Source: Lysobacterales bacterium (lineage in GTDB: Bacteria; Pseudomonadota; Gammaproteobacteria; Xanthomonadales; SZUA-5). Taken from it: DNA of 64,000 nt. The notes beneath the pieces were generated by a model. It was not told the DNA's origin. It ran no database searches and saw nothing but the letters and a program-made list of their open reading frames with translations. Position 1 is the stretch's first letter; every line of letters starts with the position of its first letter. Where the stretch lies: contig JALHMH010000021.1 in assembly GCA_022844165.1 (NCBI GenBank), forward strand, positions 16,646-80,645. Direction: 5' to 3'. Shown one piece after another: positions 1 to 10,300 of the stretch. The translations under genes and the position numbers were made by a program.

Positions 1-284
1 CCGCGCTTTAGGGCTTCGATCGCTGTCGGCTTGTCCGAGATTGCCGAAACGATGAGGATGAGCGCTCCCGGATCGGTGCGCACCATCTCCGCAGTGGCGG
101 CGATACCGTCCATCTCCGGCATGGTGATATCCAGGGTGACCACGCGCGGTCGCTCACGTTTGAAGACCTCAATGGCCTCGCGACCGTTGGCCGCAGTCAG
201 GATTTGCTGGAACTTCCGGTGGCCCACCGCCCGCTGGATACGGTTTCGAATCACCTGGCTATCGTCGACAATCAGAATTTTCAT
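1..284 (-). CDS. CheY-like response regulator receiver protein (3' end outside window)
   Basis: The 94 visible residues begin MKILIVDDSQVIRNRIQ and hold a receiver domain: the acidic pair in VDD near the N-terminus, the phospho-acceptor Asp in the TLDITMPEMDG segment (about residue 55), and the conserved Ser of LIVSA. It should take a phosphoryl group from the histidine kinase encoded just upstream, whose stop lies 6 bases before this ATG, so the two genes form one operon. The gene runs off the left edge of the window, so it is not known whether an output domain follows. Single-domain CheY-like output is the simplest reading. Confidence 0.9.
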   Translation of the reverse strand, partial: MKILIVDDSQVIRNRIQRAVGHRKFQQILTAANGREAIEVFKRERPRVVTLDITMPEMDGIAATAEMVRTDPGALILIVSAISDKPTAIEALKR

Positions 285-290
285 AAAGAG

Positions 291-2381
291 TCAGGCCGTC
301 GCAGGAAGGCGCACTTTGAATTGGGTGTATTGCCCCGCCCCTGTCGACACACCGACTTGACCGCCCAGACGTTTGATTCGATCTCTCACCAAGTCCAGGC
401 CCACGCCCCGGCCAGCCGTATCGCCGGGCAGATCGGCCGTTGAGAACCCGGGCTCGAAGATCAAACCGGCAAGCTGCCGCGGCTGCAATTGCACAGCTTG
501 CTCAGCAGTGACACGCCCCAGCTTCACCGCTCGTTGGCGAATGCGCTCAAAGTCGATACCGCGGCCGTCGTCCCGGAAACTAAATTCATAGGTGCCATCG
601 CTGCCGCGCGAGAACTGCGCATGCAACTGACCGCTTTCAGTCTTTCCTGCCTTGTTACGTTCGTCAGGAGACTCGATACCATGGGCCACGGCGTTGCGCA
701 CCAGTTGCAGCAAAATATCAAGCAGCGGCTGGCGCAAGTGGTCCGGGACCATGGCATCGTCCAGTCCGTGCATGTCGATACGGGCTCGCTTACCAAGTGC
801 CTGCGCCGCGCGCTGCGTGAGGTCGGCCGCCATTTCCCAGGGGCTCTGACGTTGCGGAGCCTCAGGTAGCGGCGCGTTTCGATCCACCGGTTTAGGGGCC
901 TGCGATTTCGACAACTCGCTCAAACGTCGAGTGACCTTGCGAACGGCGTCGAACTGGGCGAACAGGTCCTCCAGCCGAACGGTCACTGCCAGGAAGTCGT
1001 TCCCCGTCAATTCAGCTTCCCGAGTGCGTAAGTCCGCCAATTCGCGTTCTACGGCCTGCGCGCGCTGCACAATGACACCCAGATCGAGCGCCGACGCTTC
1101 ACCCTTGAGTGCGTGGATGGGCCGAAAGACCTGATTGATCAATTGATGGAACTCGTTTTGCGAACCCGCCTGATGTTTGAGCACCTCGTTGGCTTCGCGA
1201 AGCAATCGTTCCCAGCGTTCCAGGCGGACTTCGAGAAGCCCTTGTTCGACGTGGGTCAGATTCAAGAACAGATCCAATAGCCGCTCCGCCTGTTGATCGC
1301 TTTGCGCCTCGATTTGTTCCAACTTGCGCGAGAGCAGTACACGGTCGGTCACGTCGGTAACGGTGACAAGCAAATGCGCCAACTTGCCTCTCTCCAAAAC
1401 ACGCCTGAACGCAAATCCCAGCCAGCGTCGTTCGTTGCGGCCGGATTCGCCAGCCACCTGGACCTCAACTTCATCCAGTGGATTCAGCGATGCCACGAGG
1501 TGTTCGTTGACGCGATCGCCCAGTAAGAGGCCAACATAATCCCGAGCGGTGACCAAGGTCTCGTTTGCGACCATGCCCGACATCAACGAGAAGAACTCAG
1601 CCCCTGCCAGATCGCTGCGTTGCAGGGTTTTTGCCAGGTGTGCGGAATGTTGTGCGCCGAGTTTGAGATCTCGATCCAGCAGGAACAAACCAGCGGGTAC
1701 GGTCTGGAGAATTTCGTCGGTTTCCTTCTGCGCCGCGCGGACCTTCTTCAGCTGTCGCGAATACAAAAACACCAGAAAGAAGAAAAAGAACACGGCAACC
1801 GCAGCACCGACGGTCTGCAGAACTCGAATTCGCCCGGCAGTCGCAAAATTGTCGTTACTCACTTCGCCAACAAAGCGTGACGCCAAACCGGATAGAGCGG
1901 GTTCGGCGGCTCGCGCGTACTCGAGCGCCTTTTGCAGCTGCAAGTCATCCGGCGCGCGATGCGTATCAACGAGCGGGCTGATCCGACCAGCAAACTTCTG
2001 CCATTGCCCATCCAATTGCTCGAACGTCGCCTTGGCCGCCACCGGCACGGCATCGCGTGCCAGGGCGATCGTGACAACAGGGCTGAACTTGACATCGCCG
2101 CCCTCACGCAGTGCATCCATCATCTGGTTCATTGCATCGAAGTCGCGTTTTAACTCGGCGCGCGCCGAGTCGCGCGCCGCTCCAGATGCCGCACTGACCT
2201 CCAGAAGCCAGCGCATCACGCGCTGAATTTCCAATCGCTGCCGACCGGCCACCTGGACAGTCAACCCGTTACGCTCAACTTGCGCACCGGTCCGATATCC
2301 TGCGTATCCAAGTCCACCACTGATCAGCAAAAAAGCCAGGATCAGCTGAATTTCCGGGCCAAACCAACGTGGCAGCTTCAC
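291..2381 (-). CDS. Membrane-bound CheA-like sensor kinase (PAS-like, Hpt, HATPase)
   Basis: A 696-residue protein when started at GTG 2381, chosen because AGGGGG lies 4 bases upstream and because the longer in-frame reading (to 2585) runs into a dispersed repeat. Two membrane helices (about residues 11-32 and 186-208) flank a periplasmic segment. A PAS-like region follows, then an Hpt-type helix with HALKGEA, where His would be the phosphorylation site. A GHKL ATPase forms the C-terminus: N box LVRNAVAHGIE, G1 DDGRGID, G2 GRGVGLDLV. The Hpt-before-ATPase order is that of CheA, but no CheW-like domain follows and the protein is membrane anchored. It is coupled to the receiver gene 6 bases downstream. 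The signal sensed is unknown. Confidence 0.85.
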   Translation of the reverse strand: MKLPRWFGPEIQLILAFLLISGGLGYAGYRTGAQVERNGLTVQVAGRQRLEIQRVMRWLLEVSAASGAARDSARAELKRDFDAMNQMMDALREGGDVKFSPVVTIALARDAVPVAAKATFEQLDGQWQKFAGRISPLVDTHRAPDDLQLQKALEYARAAEPALSGLASRFVGEVSNDNFATAGRIRVLQTVGAAVAVFFFFFLVFLYSRQLKKVRAAQKETDEILQTVPAGLFLLDRDLKLGAQHSAHLAKTLQRSDLAGAEFFSLMSGMVANETLVTARDYVGLLLGDRVNEHLVASLNPLDEVEVQVAGESGRNERRWLGFAFRRVLERGKLAHLLVTVTDVTDRVLLSRKLEQIEAQSDQQAERLLDLFLNLTHVEQGLLEVRLERWERLLREANEVLKHQAGSQNEFHQLINQVFRPIHALKGEASALDLGVIVQRAQAVERELADLRTREAELTGNDFLAVTVRLEDLFAQFDAVRKVTRRLSELSKSQAPKPVDRNAPLPEAPQRQSPWEMAADLTQRAAQALGKRARIDMHGLDDAMVPDHLRQPLLDILLQLVRNAVAHGIESPDERNKAGKTESGQLHAQFSRGSDGTYEFSFRDDGRGIDFERIRQRAVKLGRVTAEQAVQLQPRQLAGLIFEPGFSTADLPGDTAGRGVGLDLVRDRIKRLGGQVGVSTGAGQYTQFKVRLPATA

Positions 2382-2394
2382 AAATCCCCCTAAG

Positions 2395-2414
2395 GTTGCG
2401 CTGAAGAGCGCAAC
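2395..2414 (-). promoter_or_regulatory. 5'-UTR hairpin abutting the kinase ribosome-binding site
   Basis: GTTGCGCT and AGCGCAAC pair perfectly over 8 bases around a 4-base loop. In the kinase mRNA the hairpin ends one to two bases before the AGGGGG ribosome-binding site of the GTG start at 2381. It could modulate translation or protect the transcript end. There is no T tract, so a terminator is unlikely. Confidence 0.5.
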
Positions 2415-2516
2415 AGTTTGCCCATCAAAATATCGCACTGCGTCACACAATGAACGCAAGGTGGCTGCTGGTTGTGTGATCGCCGTCACGGCGCGAAATG
2501 CCGTCTCTAACACGTT

Positions 2517-2654
2517 GTTGAGAAACGCACTTCCGGTGCGCTTCTCAAGTCGCGAGTCCGGACTCGCTCTCGATGGATCAAGCACTTGCGTGCTCGATCC
2601 ATGAGCGAACCATCCATGGTTCGTGCTGGCAGCCTGCTTCTCAACAGCCTGCTA
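2517..2654. repeat. Multi-hairpin dispersed repeat, copy A
   Basis: About 138 bases made of successive inverted repeats: a GAGAA...TTCTC stem, a GCGAGTCCGGACTCGC palindrome, an ATGGATC-AAGCAC...GTGC-GATCCAT stem, and a GAACCATCCATGGTTC palindrome, then a CAGCCT/TTCTCA segment. The same modules in the same order occur at 35841-35990, more than 33 kb away. Both copies sit upstream of a minus-strand gene and in the same orientation. The layout resembles REP/MITE-type non-coding elements. No transposase or RAYT gene is present in the window. Confidence 0.8.
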
Positions 2655-2677
2655 ACCCGCATATTTTATGAGGTCGC

Positions 2678-2759
2678 GAGGAAATGGCCTGATTTCGTTG
2701 CAACGGCGAGGAATACTCGAAGTCGATCAAAATAACAGACTGTTCACTGCCATTTCCTC
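2678..2759. repeat. 11-base inverted repeat with long spacer
   Basis: GAGGAAATGGC at 2678-2688 is the exact reverse complement of GCCATTTCCTC at 2749-2759, with 60 bases between. The spacer contains no gene. It may be the end pair of a tiny non-autonomous element or a long-range operator; nothing in the sequence decides between them. Confidence 0.5.
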
Positions 2760-2861
2760 ACTAACGCGGCCCTCGCTGGTTCTTTGCGATCTTCCGCGTT
2801 CTCTCATGAAATATTCGGGCTGATGACAGCAACAATTTCTGTTGCGATGCGCCCAATTAAC

Positions 2862-2886
2862 AAAAAAACCTACGCTTGGCGCAAGC
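2862..2886 (-). terminator. Terminator of the membrane-protein gene
   Basis: On the minus strand GCTTG-CGC-CAAGC (2886-2874) is followed after five bases by a run of seven T (2868-2862). It lies about 30 bases past the stop of the gene at 2917-3771, as expected for a modest intrinsic terminator. Confidence 0.55.
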
Positions 2887-2916
2887 CGCCGGGCGTTGGT
2901 CGTTCTTGCCGAAGCT

Positions 2917-3771
2917 CTACTTCGCCTTTGTGGCGAAAGCATGCTCGAGCAAAGGCGTGGAGAAGCCCTCGGCAATCACGTGCCCGGTTGCATACCGATA
3001 GAGCGCGGCGGAATAAATGCCCTGCAGGGCCGCCTGGATCAACCCCATGAATATCGTCAGAATCACGCCGGTTGCAACGAGTGTGAACCCCAGGGCCGCA
3101 CTACCGCTGGAGAAACCGACGACAGCGAGTCCTCCGAAGACGACCCAAAGAACCACATAGCCCAGGCCAAACACAATACCCACGCCGCCTTGACCAATGA
3201 CGTTTTCGCCCCAGGTCTTCTTCAGAAGCTCCGCGCTTTCCTTCACTGCCTGCATCGGACCAACGTTCTTATGAACCAACACCGGCACGACCATAAAGGA
3301 GGCCATGGTCCATGCGACGCCGATGAGTCCGACCACAATCTTGCCCAGCCAGCCAGCGCGTTCTTCGATTGCCCGCAAAATGAGACCTACCGTCGCAGCG
3401 ATGACCGCGTAACCTAAAATTTGGCCGACGCGCGCCCATGCAATGCGGAAGCCATCGGCAACCGTTGGATCTCCACCTTCCAGGCGGATCGAAGCTGCTC
3501 CGATCAGCGCCGTATTAAAGAAAAATATGACGAAGTACTGGACGAGGTAAAAAGCAAACAGCCAAACCCAAAAACCGATCGGCACGTCGCCGCCCTGTAC
3601 AGAATCTCCCTGGCCCATGAACATCATTACGCCCGGGAGAATGAAGCTGATTGCAACAAGAACTGCTGCGACAGACGACACCGCCGGGAAAACCAGCAGC
3701 TCTCGATCTTTCTGAAGAACTGACGCGCTGGCCTTGATGAGGTCCCAACTACGTGCAAACTTATCGAACAT
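2917..3771 (-). CDS. Polytopic membrane protein, DUF6159-like
   Basis: A 284-residue integral membrane protein. The start at 3771 (MFDKFARSWDLIK) is preceded by GGGGCGAG; the longer frame upstream lacks a ribosome-binding site. The N-terminus with its DRELLVFP stretch, followed by hydrophobic segments (about residues 30-55, 75-105, 130-155, 170-190, 205-265), fits the DUF6159 family of uncharacterised inner-membrane proteins. No catalytic motif is visible. It is transcribed away from mutS. Function unknown. Confidence 0.7.
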   Translation of the reverse strand: MFDKFARSWDLIKASASVLQKDRELLVFPAVSSVAAVLVAISFILPGVMMFMGQGDSVQGGDVPIGFWVWLFAFYLVQYFVIFFFNTALIGAASIRLEGGDPTVADGFRIAWARVGQILGYAVIAATVGLILRAIEERAGWLGKIVVGLIGVAWTMASFMVVPVLVHKNVGPMQAVKESAELLKKTWGENVIGQGGVGIVFGLGYVVLWVVFGGLAVVGFSSGSAALGFTLVATGVILTIFMGLIQAALQGIYSAALYRYATGHVIAEGFSTPLLEHAFATKAK

Positions 3772-3901
3772 CGTCTCGCCCCGTTTGATTGGTCCAGGCG
3801 TGAAGCCTAGCGTTTTTCTGAACGTCGCGTCAGGGGTTCGGATCCGCAAGCGCCCTTCGTCAGCCGCGTATGCTTCGCTCTAAATCTCCCAAGCGACTGC
3901 C

Positions 3902-6442
3902 GTGACCGATACCACCGACCATACGCCCCTGATGCGCCAGTACTTCGCGCTGAAAGCCGAGCAGCCTGATTTGCTGCTTCTGTTTCGTATGGGCGATTTT
4001 TACGAGCTGTTCTACGACGATGCCAAACGCGCAGCAAACTTGCTCGACATCACGTTGACCCAACGAGGTCAGTCGGCGGGCGCCCCGATACCGATGGCCG
4101 GCGTACCGGTGCATGCTCTCGATGGGTATCTGGCGAAACTTATCAAGCTTGGCGAAGCGGCGGCAATTGCCGAACAGATTGGGGATCCGCGCGAGGCAAA
4201 GGGCCTTGTCGAGCGCCGAATCACGCGCATCGTCACTCCAGGCACAGTGGTCGATGACGGTCTGGTAGACGTCCGCCGTGACAACCTGCTGCTCGCGATT
4301 GCTCACGGCCAGGAATGCGGTCTTGCGTGGCTCGATCTGGGCGCAGGCATTGTGCGACTGATGCAAGTCGCCATTGGCGATCTTGACGCTGAACTGGCGC
4401 GCTTGAATCCAGCGGAAACACTGATTGCAGAGGGCGTCGCGACGCCACACGACGCCGGAATGGTGCGGCAAATGTTGCCGTGGCATTTCGACAATGACGC
4501 CGGGCGTCGTGCGCTACTGGCACAATTTGGGGTGCAGGATTTGTGTGGCTTTGGGGCCGAAAAAAGTGGCAACGCCTTAGGAGCTGCCGGTGCGCTGCTG
4601 CAGTACCTGCGCGACACGCAGAAGACCACCCTTTTGCGTCTTGCGGGACTCGCCGTAGAACAGAGTTCGGACACGCTTCACCTGGACTCGGCGACACGTC
4701 GTCATCTTGATCTCGATGACGATGCTTCCGACCGCCGCAACAACGCACTCATCGGCGTTCTTGACGAATGCCTGACCGGCATGGGCGCGCGGCTGCTCAG
4801 GCGGTGGTTGGCGAGGCCGTTGCGTGACCGAGCAACGCTGGGCGGGCGGCTTGACGGCATTGATGCACTGCGCACCTCAGTCTTGATCGATCGAGTGCGC
4901 GAGTTATTGACTCCGATCGGCGACGTTGAACGAATGTTGGGGCGGGTTGCCCTGGGTTCGGCCCGACCTCGTGATCTGACCGGCCTGCGACGGGCACTGG
5001 GGTTGTTGCCCGCCATTGGCGATTGCATAGAGCGCGACGGCATGCCACCACTTCTGGCAATGGCACGATCGTTCGTCGATCTCGATTCGTTGCACGCGCA
5101 TCTCTCGCGTGCTTTGGTTGAACAGCCGCCACTGCTGATGCGCGATGGTGGCGTCATCGCCGATGGTTTCGACGCTGAACTCGACGAGCTCCGGCGACTA
5201 TCTGCAGGCGCCGACCAGTTCCTGATCGAACTCGAAGCACGCGAACGCGAGGCTACTGGTATCGCAAATCTTCGTGTCGCCTACAACCGTGTGCACGGCT
5301 ATTACCTGGAGGTGACCCGCTCGCAGTTGGATCGTGTGCCCTCGGGCTGGTCGCGGCGCCAGACTTTAAAGGGCGCCGAGCGCTTCATCACCGACGAACT
5401 CAAAAAATACGAAGATCAGGTACTTGGGAGCAAAGAGCGCGCCCTGATGCGCGAACGCGCAATCTACGAGTCGCTGATCGAACACGTGCAACAGCTTTTG
5501 CCATCGTTGCGCGCAGCCTCGGATTCGCTTGCGCATCTCGATGCGATTGCCTCGCTGGCACGCATCGCAGAGCGTCAACGCTGGACGCGACCGAATTTTG
5601 GCAATGAACCCGGCATTCGTATCGAGCGCGGCCGCCATCCGGTGGTCGAAATTGTGCGCAAAGATGCGTTTGAGCCGAACGATCTTTGCCTGGATTCGGC
5701 AACCCGGATGCTGATCATCACCGGGCCGAACATGGGCGGGAAAAGCACATTCATGCGCCAGAACGCACTGATCGTGTTGTTGGCGCATATCGGTTCGCAC
5801 GTGCCGGCGACGCTCGCGTACATTGGACCGATCGATCGTATTTTTACCCGCATCGGCGCTGGCGACGACCTAGCGCGAGGGCAGTCGACCTTTATGGTCG
5901 AAATGAGCGAGACCGCACGCATTTTGCACAACGCCACCGCGCAGAGTCTGGTGTTGATGGATGAGATCGGCCGCGGAACGAGCACTTACGATGGACTAGC
6001 AATCGCGCGCGCCTGCGCAGTCGAACTTGCGCAGCGCAACCGCGCTTTCACGCTGTTTGCCACGCATTACTTCGAACTAACCGAGCTCGCCGACGAAGTG
6101 CCGGCCGTTGCAAACGTGCATCTGGACGCTATCGAACATGGTCACTCGTTGGTCTTCTTGCACGCGGTCAAGCCGGGTCCGGCGAATCGCAGTTTTGGCT
6201 TGCAGGTTGCCGCGTTGGCGGGGCTTCCGCAGACTGTGCTCAAGCGGGCTCGCGATACGCTGCGTGCGCTTGAGGCCGGACATCGCGTTTCGCCCCAGGC
6301 AGCGACAGTTCCTGCCCAATTCGACCTCTTCGCAGCACCGCCATCTGCGGTTGTGGTGGCATTGCAGGACATCGACCCAGACACGCTATCGGCAAAGCAG
6401 GCGCTCGACTTGGTTTATCGCTTGAAGAGTATGAGCGCCTAA
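3902..6442 (+). CDS. mutS: DNA mismatch repair protein MutS
   Basis: The protein has 846 residues, the usual MutS length. It recognises mismatches and starts repair with MutL. The mismatch-reading Phe-x-Glu is at residues 33-35 (GDFYELF). The ATPase has the Walker [10 protein letters not shown] near residue 607 and the Walker B/D-loop [16 protein letters not shown] start is chosen because the [15 protein letters not shown] beginning aligns with the family N-terminus, although the ribosome-binding site is weak; ATG 3932 (MRQYF) is the alternative. It ends 5 bases before the stop of the convergent GGDEF gene. Confidence 0.97.
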   Translation: MTDTTDHTPLMRQYFALKAEQPDLLLLFRMGDFYELFYDDAKRAANLLDITLTQRGQSAGAPIPMAGVPVHALDGYLAKLIKLGEAAAIAEQIGDPREAKGLVERRITRIVTPGTVVDDGLVDVRRDNLLLAIAHGQECGLAWLDLGAGIVRLMQVAIGDLDAELARLNPAETLIAEGVATPHDAGMVRQMLPWHFDNDAGRRALLAQFGVQDLCGFGAEKSGNALGAAGALLQYLRDTQKTTLLRLAGLAVEQSSDTLHLDSATRRHLDLDDDASDRRNNALIGVLDECLTGMGARLLRRWLARPLRDRATLGGRLDGIDALRTSVLIDRVRELLTPIGDVERMLGRVALGSARPRDLTGLRRALGLLPAIGDCIERDGMPPLLAMARSFVDLDSLHAHLSRALVEQPPLLMRDGGVIADGFDAELDELRRLSAGADQFLIELEAREREATGIANLRVAYNRVHGYYLEVTRSQLDRVPSGWSRRQTLKGAERFITDELKKYEDQVLGSKERALMRERAIYESLIEHVQQLLPSLRAASDSLAHLDAIASLARIAERQRWTRPNFGNEPGIRIERGRHPVVEIVRKDAFEPNDLCLDSATRMLIITGPNMGGKSTFMRQNALIVLLAHIGSHVPATLAYIGPIDRIFTRIGAGDDLARGQSTFMVEMSETARILHNATAQSLVLMDEIGRGTSTYDGLAIARACAVELAQRNRAFTLFATHYFELTELADEVPAVANVHLDAIEHGHSLVFLHAVKPGPANRSFGLQVAALAGLPQTVLKRARDTLRALEAGHRVSPQAATVPAQFDLFAAPPSAVVVALQDIDPDTLSAKQALDLVYRLKSMSA

Positions 6443-6447
6443 GTTGC

Positions 6448-7362
6448 TCAGGCCGGCGGCGGTTTTGCCGCATCCACGACCCGGTTCCTGCCACGCCCTT
6501 TGGCATCGTACAGCGCCTGATCAGCGATTCTCAGCAATTCGGCCGTGCTGCGCATCTCCTGTGTCTGAGCCGCGACACCGATGCTGACGGTTAGATTGAG
6601 CGCCTTCCCGTCGTCGATCGGTAAGGCGGTCGCCTGCAGATCAGCTCGGATCCGTTCGGCAAGCGCCATAAACTTGTCGTGATCGGATGCCTGGGAAAAC
6701 ACCAGAAACTCTTCACCACCGAGCCGACCACCCACCATTTCAGTGCTCAGGCACTCTTTGACGACTGCGGAGAAGCCGGCCAGCACACGATCTCCGGCCA
6801 AATGCCCATGGATATCGTTGACTTTCTTGAAGTGGTCAAGATCGAGCAGCATGACGCGCAGCCGTCCTGGCTCGCGTCGACCGCGGTCAAATGCATGTTC
6901 CAACATCTCACGCGACTGGCGCCGATTGTAAAAACCGGTGAGGCCATCAAACACCGCGTGATTCAGCAATTCCCGGTGATAGGTGGCCTCGGCACTGCCT
7001 TCACCGAAAAATTTGAGCTCGCAGTGACCAACGCGCAAACGATCGCCATCGCGCAACCCAAACTTGGTGATTTGCTCACCGTTGACGAAAGTGTGATTTG
7101 TCGAACCCAGATCCTCGACCGTGTACCCATCGCCATCTCTGGCAATTCGGCAATGCCGCCGCGAAACGGATGAGTCGCTCAATGCAAGGCCACAGTCCTC
7201 AGCCCGTCCGATCACCAGAGGATTGTCGTCGACTCGCGCCTCCAGGCCAAGTTGCGCACCGGCCACGACAACCACACACGCCGGCTCGCGCCGCACACGC
7301 TCTTCTGCTGGCGTGATCAGGCGCGTTGTGGTGCTATTGGGAGGTGTGTTTTGTTCGGTCAT
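6448..7362 (-). CDS. FHA-GGDEF diguanylate cyclase
   Basis: 304 residues without a signal peptide. An FHA phosphothreonine-binding domain (about 50-115: GRAEDC, SVSRRHC, STNHTFVNG) precedes a GGDEF domain (about 135-295) with GGEEF at 215-219 and the LDLDHFKKVND metal/nucleotide motif, so c-di-GMP synthesis from two GTP is expected in the cytoplasm. The inhibitory RxxD is absent (the matching positions read STEM). Its ATG overlaps the stop of the giant secreted-protein gene by four bases (ATGA), which implies translational coupling. FHA domains usually read Ser/Thr kinase output; no such kinase is in the window. Confidence 0.92.
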   Translation of the reverse strand: MTEQNTPPNSTTTRLITPAEERVRREPACVVVVAGAQLGLEARVDDNPLVIGRAEDCGLALSDSSVSRRHCRIARDGDGYTVEDLGSTNHTFVNGEQITKFGLRDGDRLRVGHCELKFFGEGSAEATYHRELLNHAVFDGLTGFYNRRQSREMLEHAFDRGRREPGRLRVMLLDLDHFKKVNDIHGHLAGDRVLAGFSAVVKECLSTEMVGGRLGGEEFLVFSQASDHDKFMALAERIRADLQATALPIDDGKALNLTVSIGVAAQTQEMRSTAELLRIADQALYDAKGRGRNRVVDAAKPPPA

Positions 7363-10300
7363 TCGTTTTCCGACTCGAAACCTTCGCCGAATACGCCGAT
7401 TGTATCGACGTCTGTGCTTTCGTTGTTGACCAGACTGGGATCCGGTACGTTTGGCGGCGGTTGCACTGCAGCTGTATTGGCCACGATCTGCTCAGGTGTC
7501 AGTTGCACCGCAGCAGTCAACGTAAACGTCGCCTGCGAACCGCTCGCCAGACTCACCAACACGTCAATCGAACCCGTGCCACTGGCGGGACACGAACCGT
7601 TGCCGTTGACGCCACATGTCCATGTGGCTGCGCTCAACTGCGCTGGCAGGATATCCGTTATGCGCGCGTTGGTCACGGGTTGTGGACCATTGTTTGTCAC
7701 CAGAATGACGTAGGTGACCTGGCTTCCGCCGGGCAGCAGACGCAAACCGTTGCGTTTGACAATCGCCAGATCGGCATTGGATGCACTGACCGTGTGGGGT
7801 TCCAGATCGGTCGACGGCAAGAAGTTCGCGTCTCCCAGGTAACGTGCCTGCAGATCAAAGACTCCGGCATTCTTCGGTACAAAGCTGCAACTCAATGCCG
7901 GTAAGAACGCGCTACAACTGCCGACGCCATCCGTGATGAAGATCTCGCCCGTGGGCGTGCCGGCGCCGGGGGTAACAACAGCCAGTGCCGTGGTCACAGT
8001 GATTGGCTCATTCAGCGCCGAAGGATCTGGCGTGTCTGCAACGATCGTGATTTGAGTGGCAGCGGGGTTCACAGCGTGCGCTTGCGTCGCTGATTGACTG
8101 CTGGCCAACAAAGGCGTGCCTAGGAAACGGGCTTGCACCGCGGTTGTGATCGCCAGACTGGACGACAACTGGCAACTATTGGCACTGGCAAGATTGATGG
8201 TACATGTCTGGTTGTCGGTCAGCTGGCGCACTTCCACCAAGCCCGTGGCCACCGGCATCGCGCCGTCGGTGACAGCGACTGTCACCGTGTAAGGCTGTCC
8301 GACAATGCTGGGCTCAGGCGCAACATTGGCAATCGTTGTCGTTGTCGGCAATGGCCCGGCGATCGTGTGGGTGGCCGTGCCACTGGAGTTGACAAACGCA
8401 GTACTGCTGCCATTAAACGCCGCAGTCAGCGTGATCAGCCCGGGCGCGCCAACGCTTGTCAAGGTACAGGTGCCAGCTGATCCGGCGCCTGACAGCGGCG
8501 CCAGCGGCGCGACGCAACTACCACCACGACCATCGTTGATGGTCAAAGCACCAGCCGTGGTAAATGGCGAAGGAGCGTCTGGCACAACTTCTACAGTCAC
8601 GTTGTATGGATCGCCAGCAAAAGTGGGGTCCGGCGTATCGGCAACGATGACTGTGGTCGTTGCGTAGTGCGACAGCTCAGAGGAGCGACCCTGTGCATCT
8701 GTGGCGATCGCAACCAACACGCTGTCGTCGGTTAACGTCACGCCACTCGGGATATTGAAGTTGAAACTTCCGCCGATCGGACCCCTGTCGACGGTCGGCG
8801 GCACCAGCGTTCCACTGCCCAGGTACGCGCCCAGCTCATCACCTTCGGCAACAAAAACATCGATCCGGATCGGGTAATTATTAGGGGCCGATAGCGCTGG
8901 CGTGTCCAGCGTTAACGTGACATCGACCTGATCGGGATCGGGCGAGGTGTTGATACTGAAGGCAGAAAACACGGGAAAGTTCTGCAGATCATTCGGCCCG
9001 ATGTCGGCATCGCCAGCGTCGTTGGCCGTTCGCCCATCGCCCGCCAGATCAAGGGCCAATCCGCCGTTGCTGTTGATCAGGTTGGGGCCAAAAACGGCGA
9101 CCCTGCCGACATTGCCAGCCGCATTCGTGAACAGCACGCCATTGCCGCCGTTGAAACGAATCTGATTGCCAATCGGGTCGCCAACCGCCAGGCCGATATC
9201 AACTTGCGAATCGACCAGGCCGGAAATGTGGACACCGTTGCCGCCGTTGGGCAACGCAGACAGTCCGGAGGCGCTGGTACCGATGCGATTGGCGAAGATA
9301 GCGGCGCCCAGGTCGAAGCACGCACTGCCAACAACAACGCACTGCAGCCGCACGGCATCTTCGTCATGACCACTGATCACGTTGTTGCGCAAGTACAGCC
9401 CCGTACTGGCGGGCCCTGAAACCTCAGCGTACAAACCACGCCGACCATTTGCCGCGAAGCTCACAGTCCCGGTCCGATCGGTCCCGATATAGTTGAGCTC
9501 CGCTTGTAGAGCATTGCCGCTGGTCAACTCCAGCGCCTGCTCAGAGAAGCCTGCAAGTACGTTGCGTGACATCGGCGCACGCACCGGATCGCCAACAACA
9601 ACGTCGCCGACCGAGCGCACGCCGACCGCTTGCGCACTACCGACGGTCGTGCCGTCGGCGCGTAGCCCGATCAGATTGCCGAATACGAACAGGACGTTTT
9701 CAGGTGCGCCACTACCGACAATTTGGGCCCCGGAAAAGCTGTGGACGGCAATTCCCTCCACGCGACTCGGCCCACCGCCCAGCGCGAATACCAATCCATC
9801 AGTGCCAGCACCGGTCAGCGAACCGTCGATCTCAATCTGGATAACCATATTGAGCGGCCCGAAGCCAAGTTCCGAATTAGGCACTGAACCGGGCTGGGAA
9901 TTTCCGTCGAACCGGATGTTGTTCGGTAACATTGGCAACGCGCTGCCAGGCGTAATGACGTGCGGCCCAGCTCCAGGGATATTGAATTCGATGTCTGCCC
10001 CCGGACCAAACAACACCGCACCCGCCATGGCTCCTCGAAGCGTGCAATCGTTCAATGCCGCCGTACACGCCTGGGCCGCAGGAGATGAATCATCGTCGCT
10101 GCGATCTACCACGAATGTGCTCTGAGCAGCCGCCAGGCGCACAGCGTTCGGGATGTTGGTCAACACGAATCCCGGAAAATCGTTGCTGCCCAGGGCAACC
10201 GCACCGCTGCGGCTGCCGCTGTAGGTAATGAAGTCGAAGACATCGGTCGGCGTTGGCGTAAAGCTCAGCGCGAGTGCGTCCAGCGTACCTGCGAGTGTTA

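Larger units (their letters stand above)
2382..2916. other. Intergenic region with hairpins and a dispersed repeat
   Basis: These 535 bases lie between the kinase start and the stop of the next minus-strand gene and carry no convincing gene. They hold, in order, a 20-base perfect hairpin just ahead of the kinase ribosome-binding site, copy A of a multi-hairpin repeat (2517-2654), an 11-base inverted repeat with 60-base spacing (2678-2759), a small GCAACA/TGTTGC hairpin (2829-2845) and a terminator-like hairpin with a T tract for the upstream gene (2862-2886). Confidence 0.7.
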
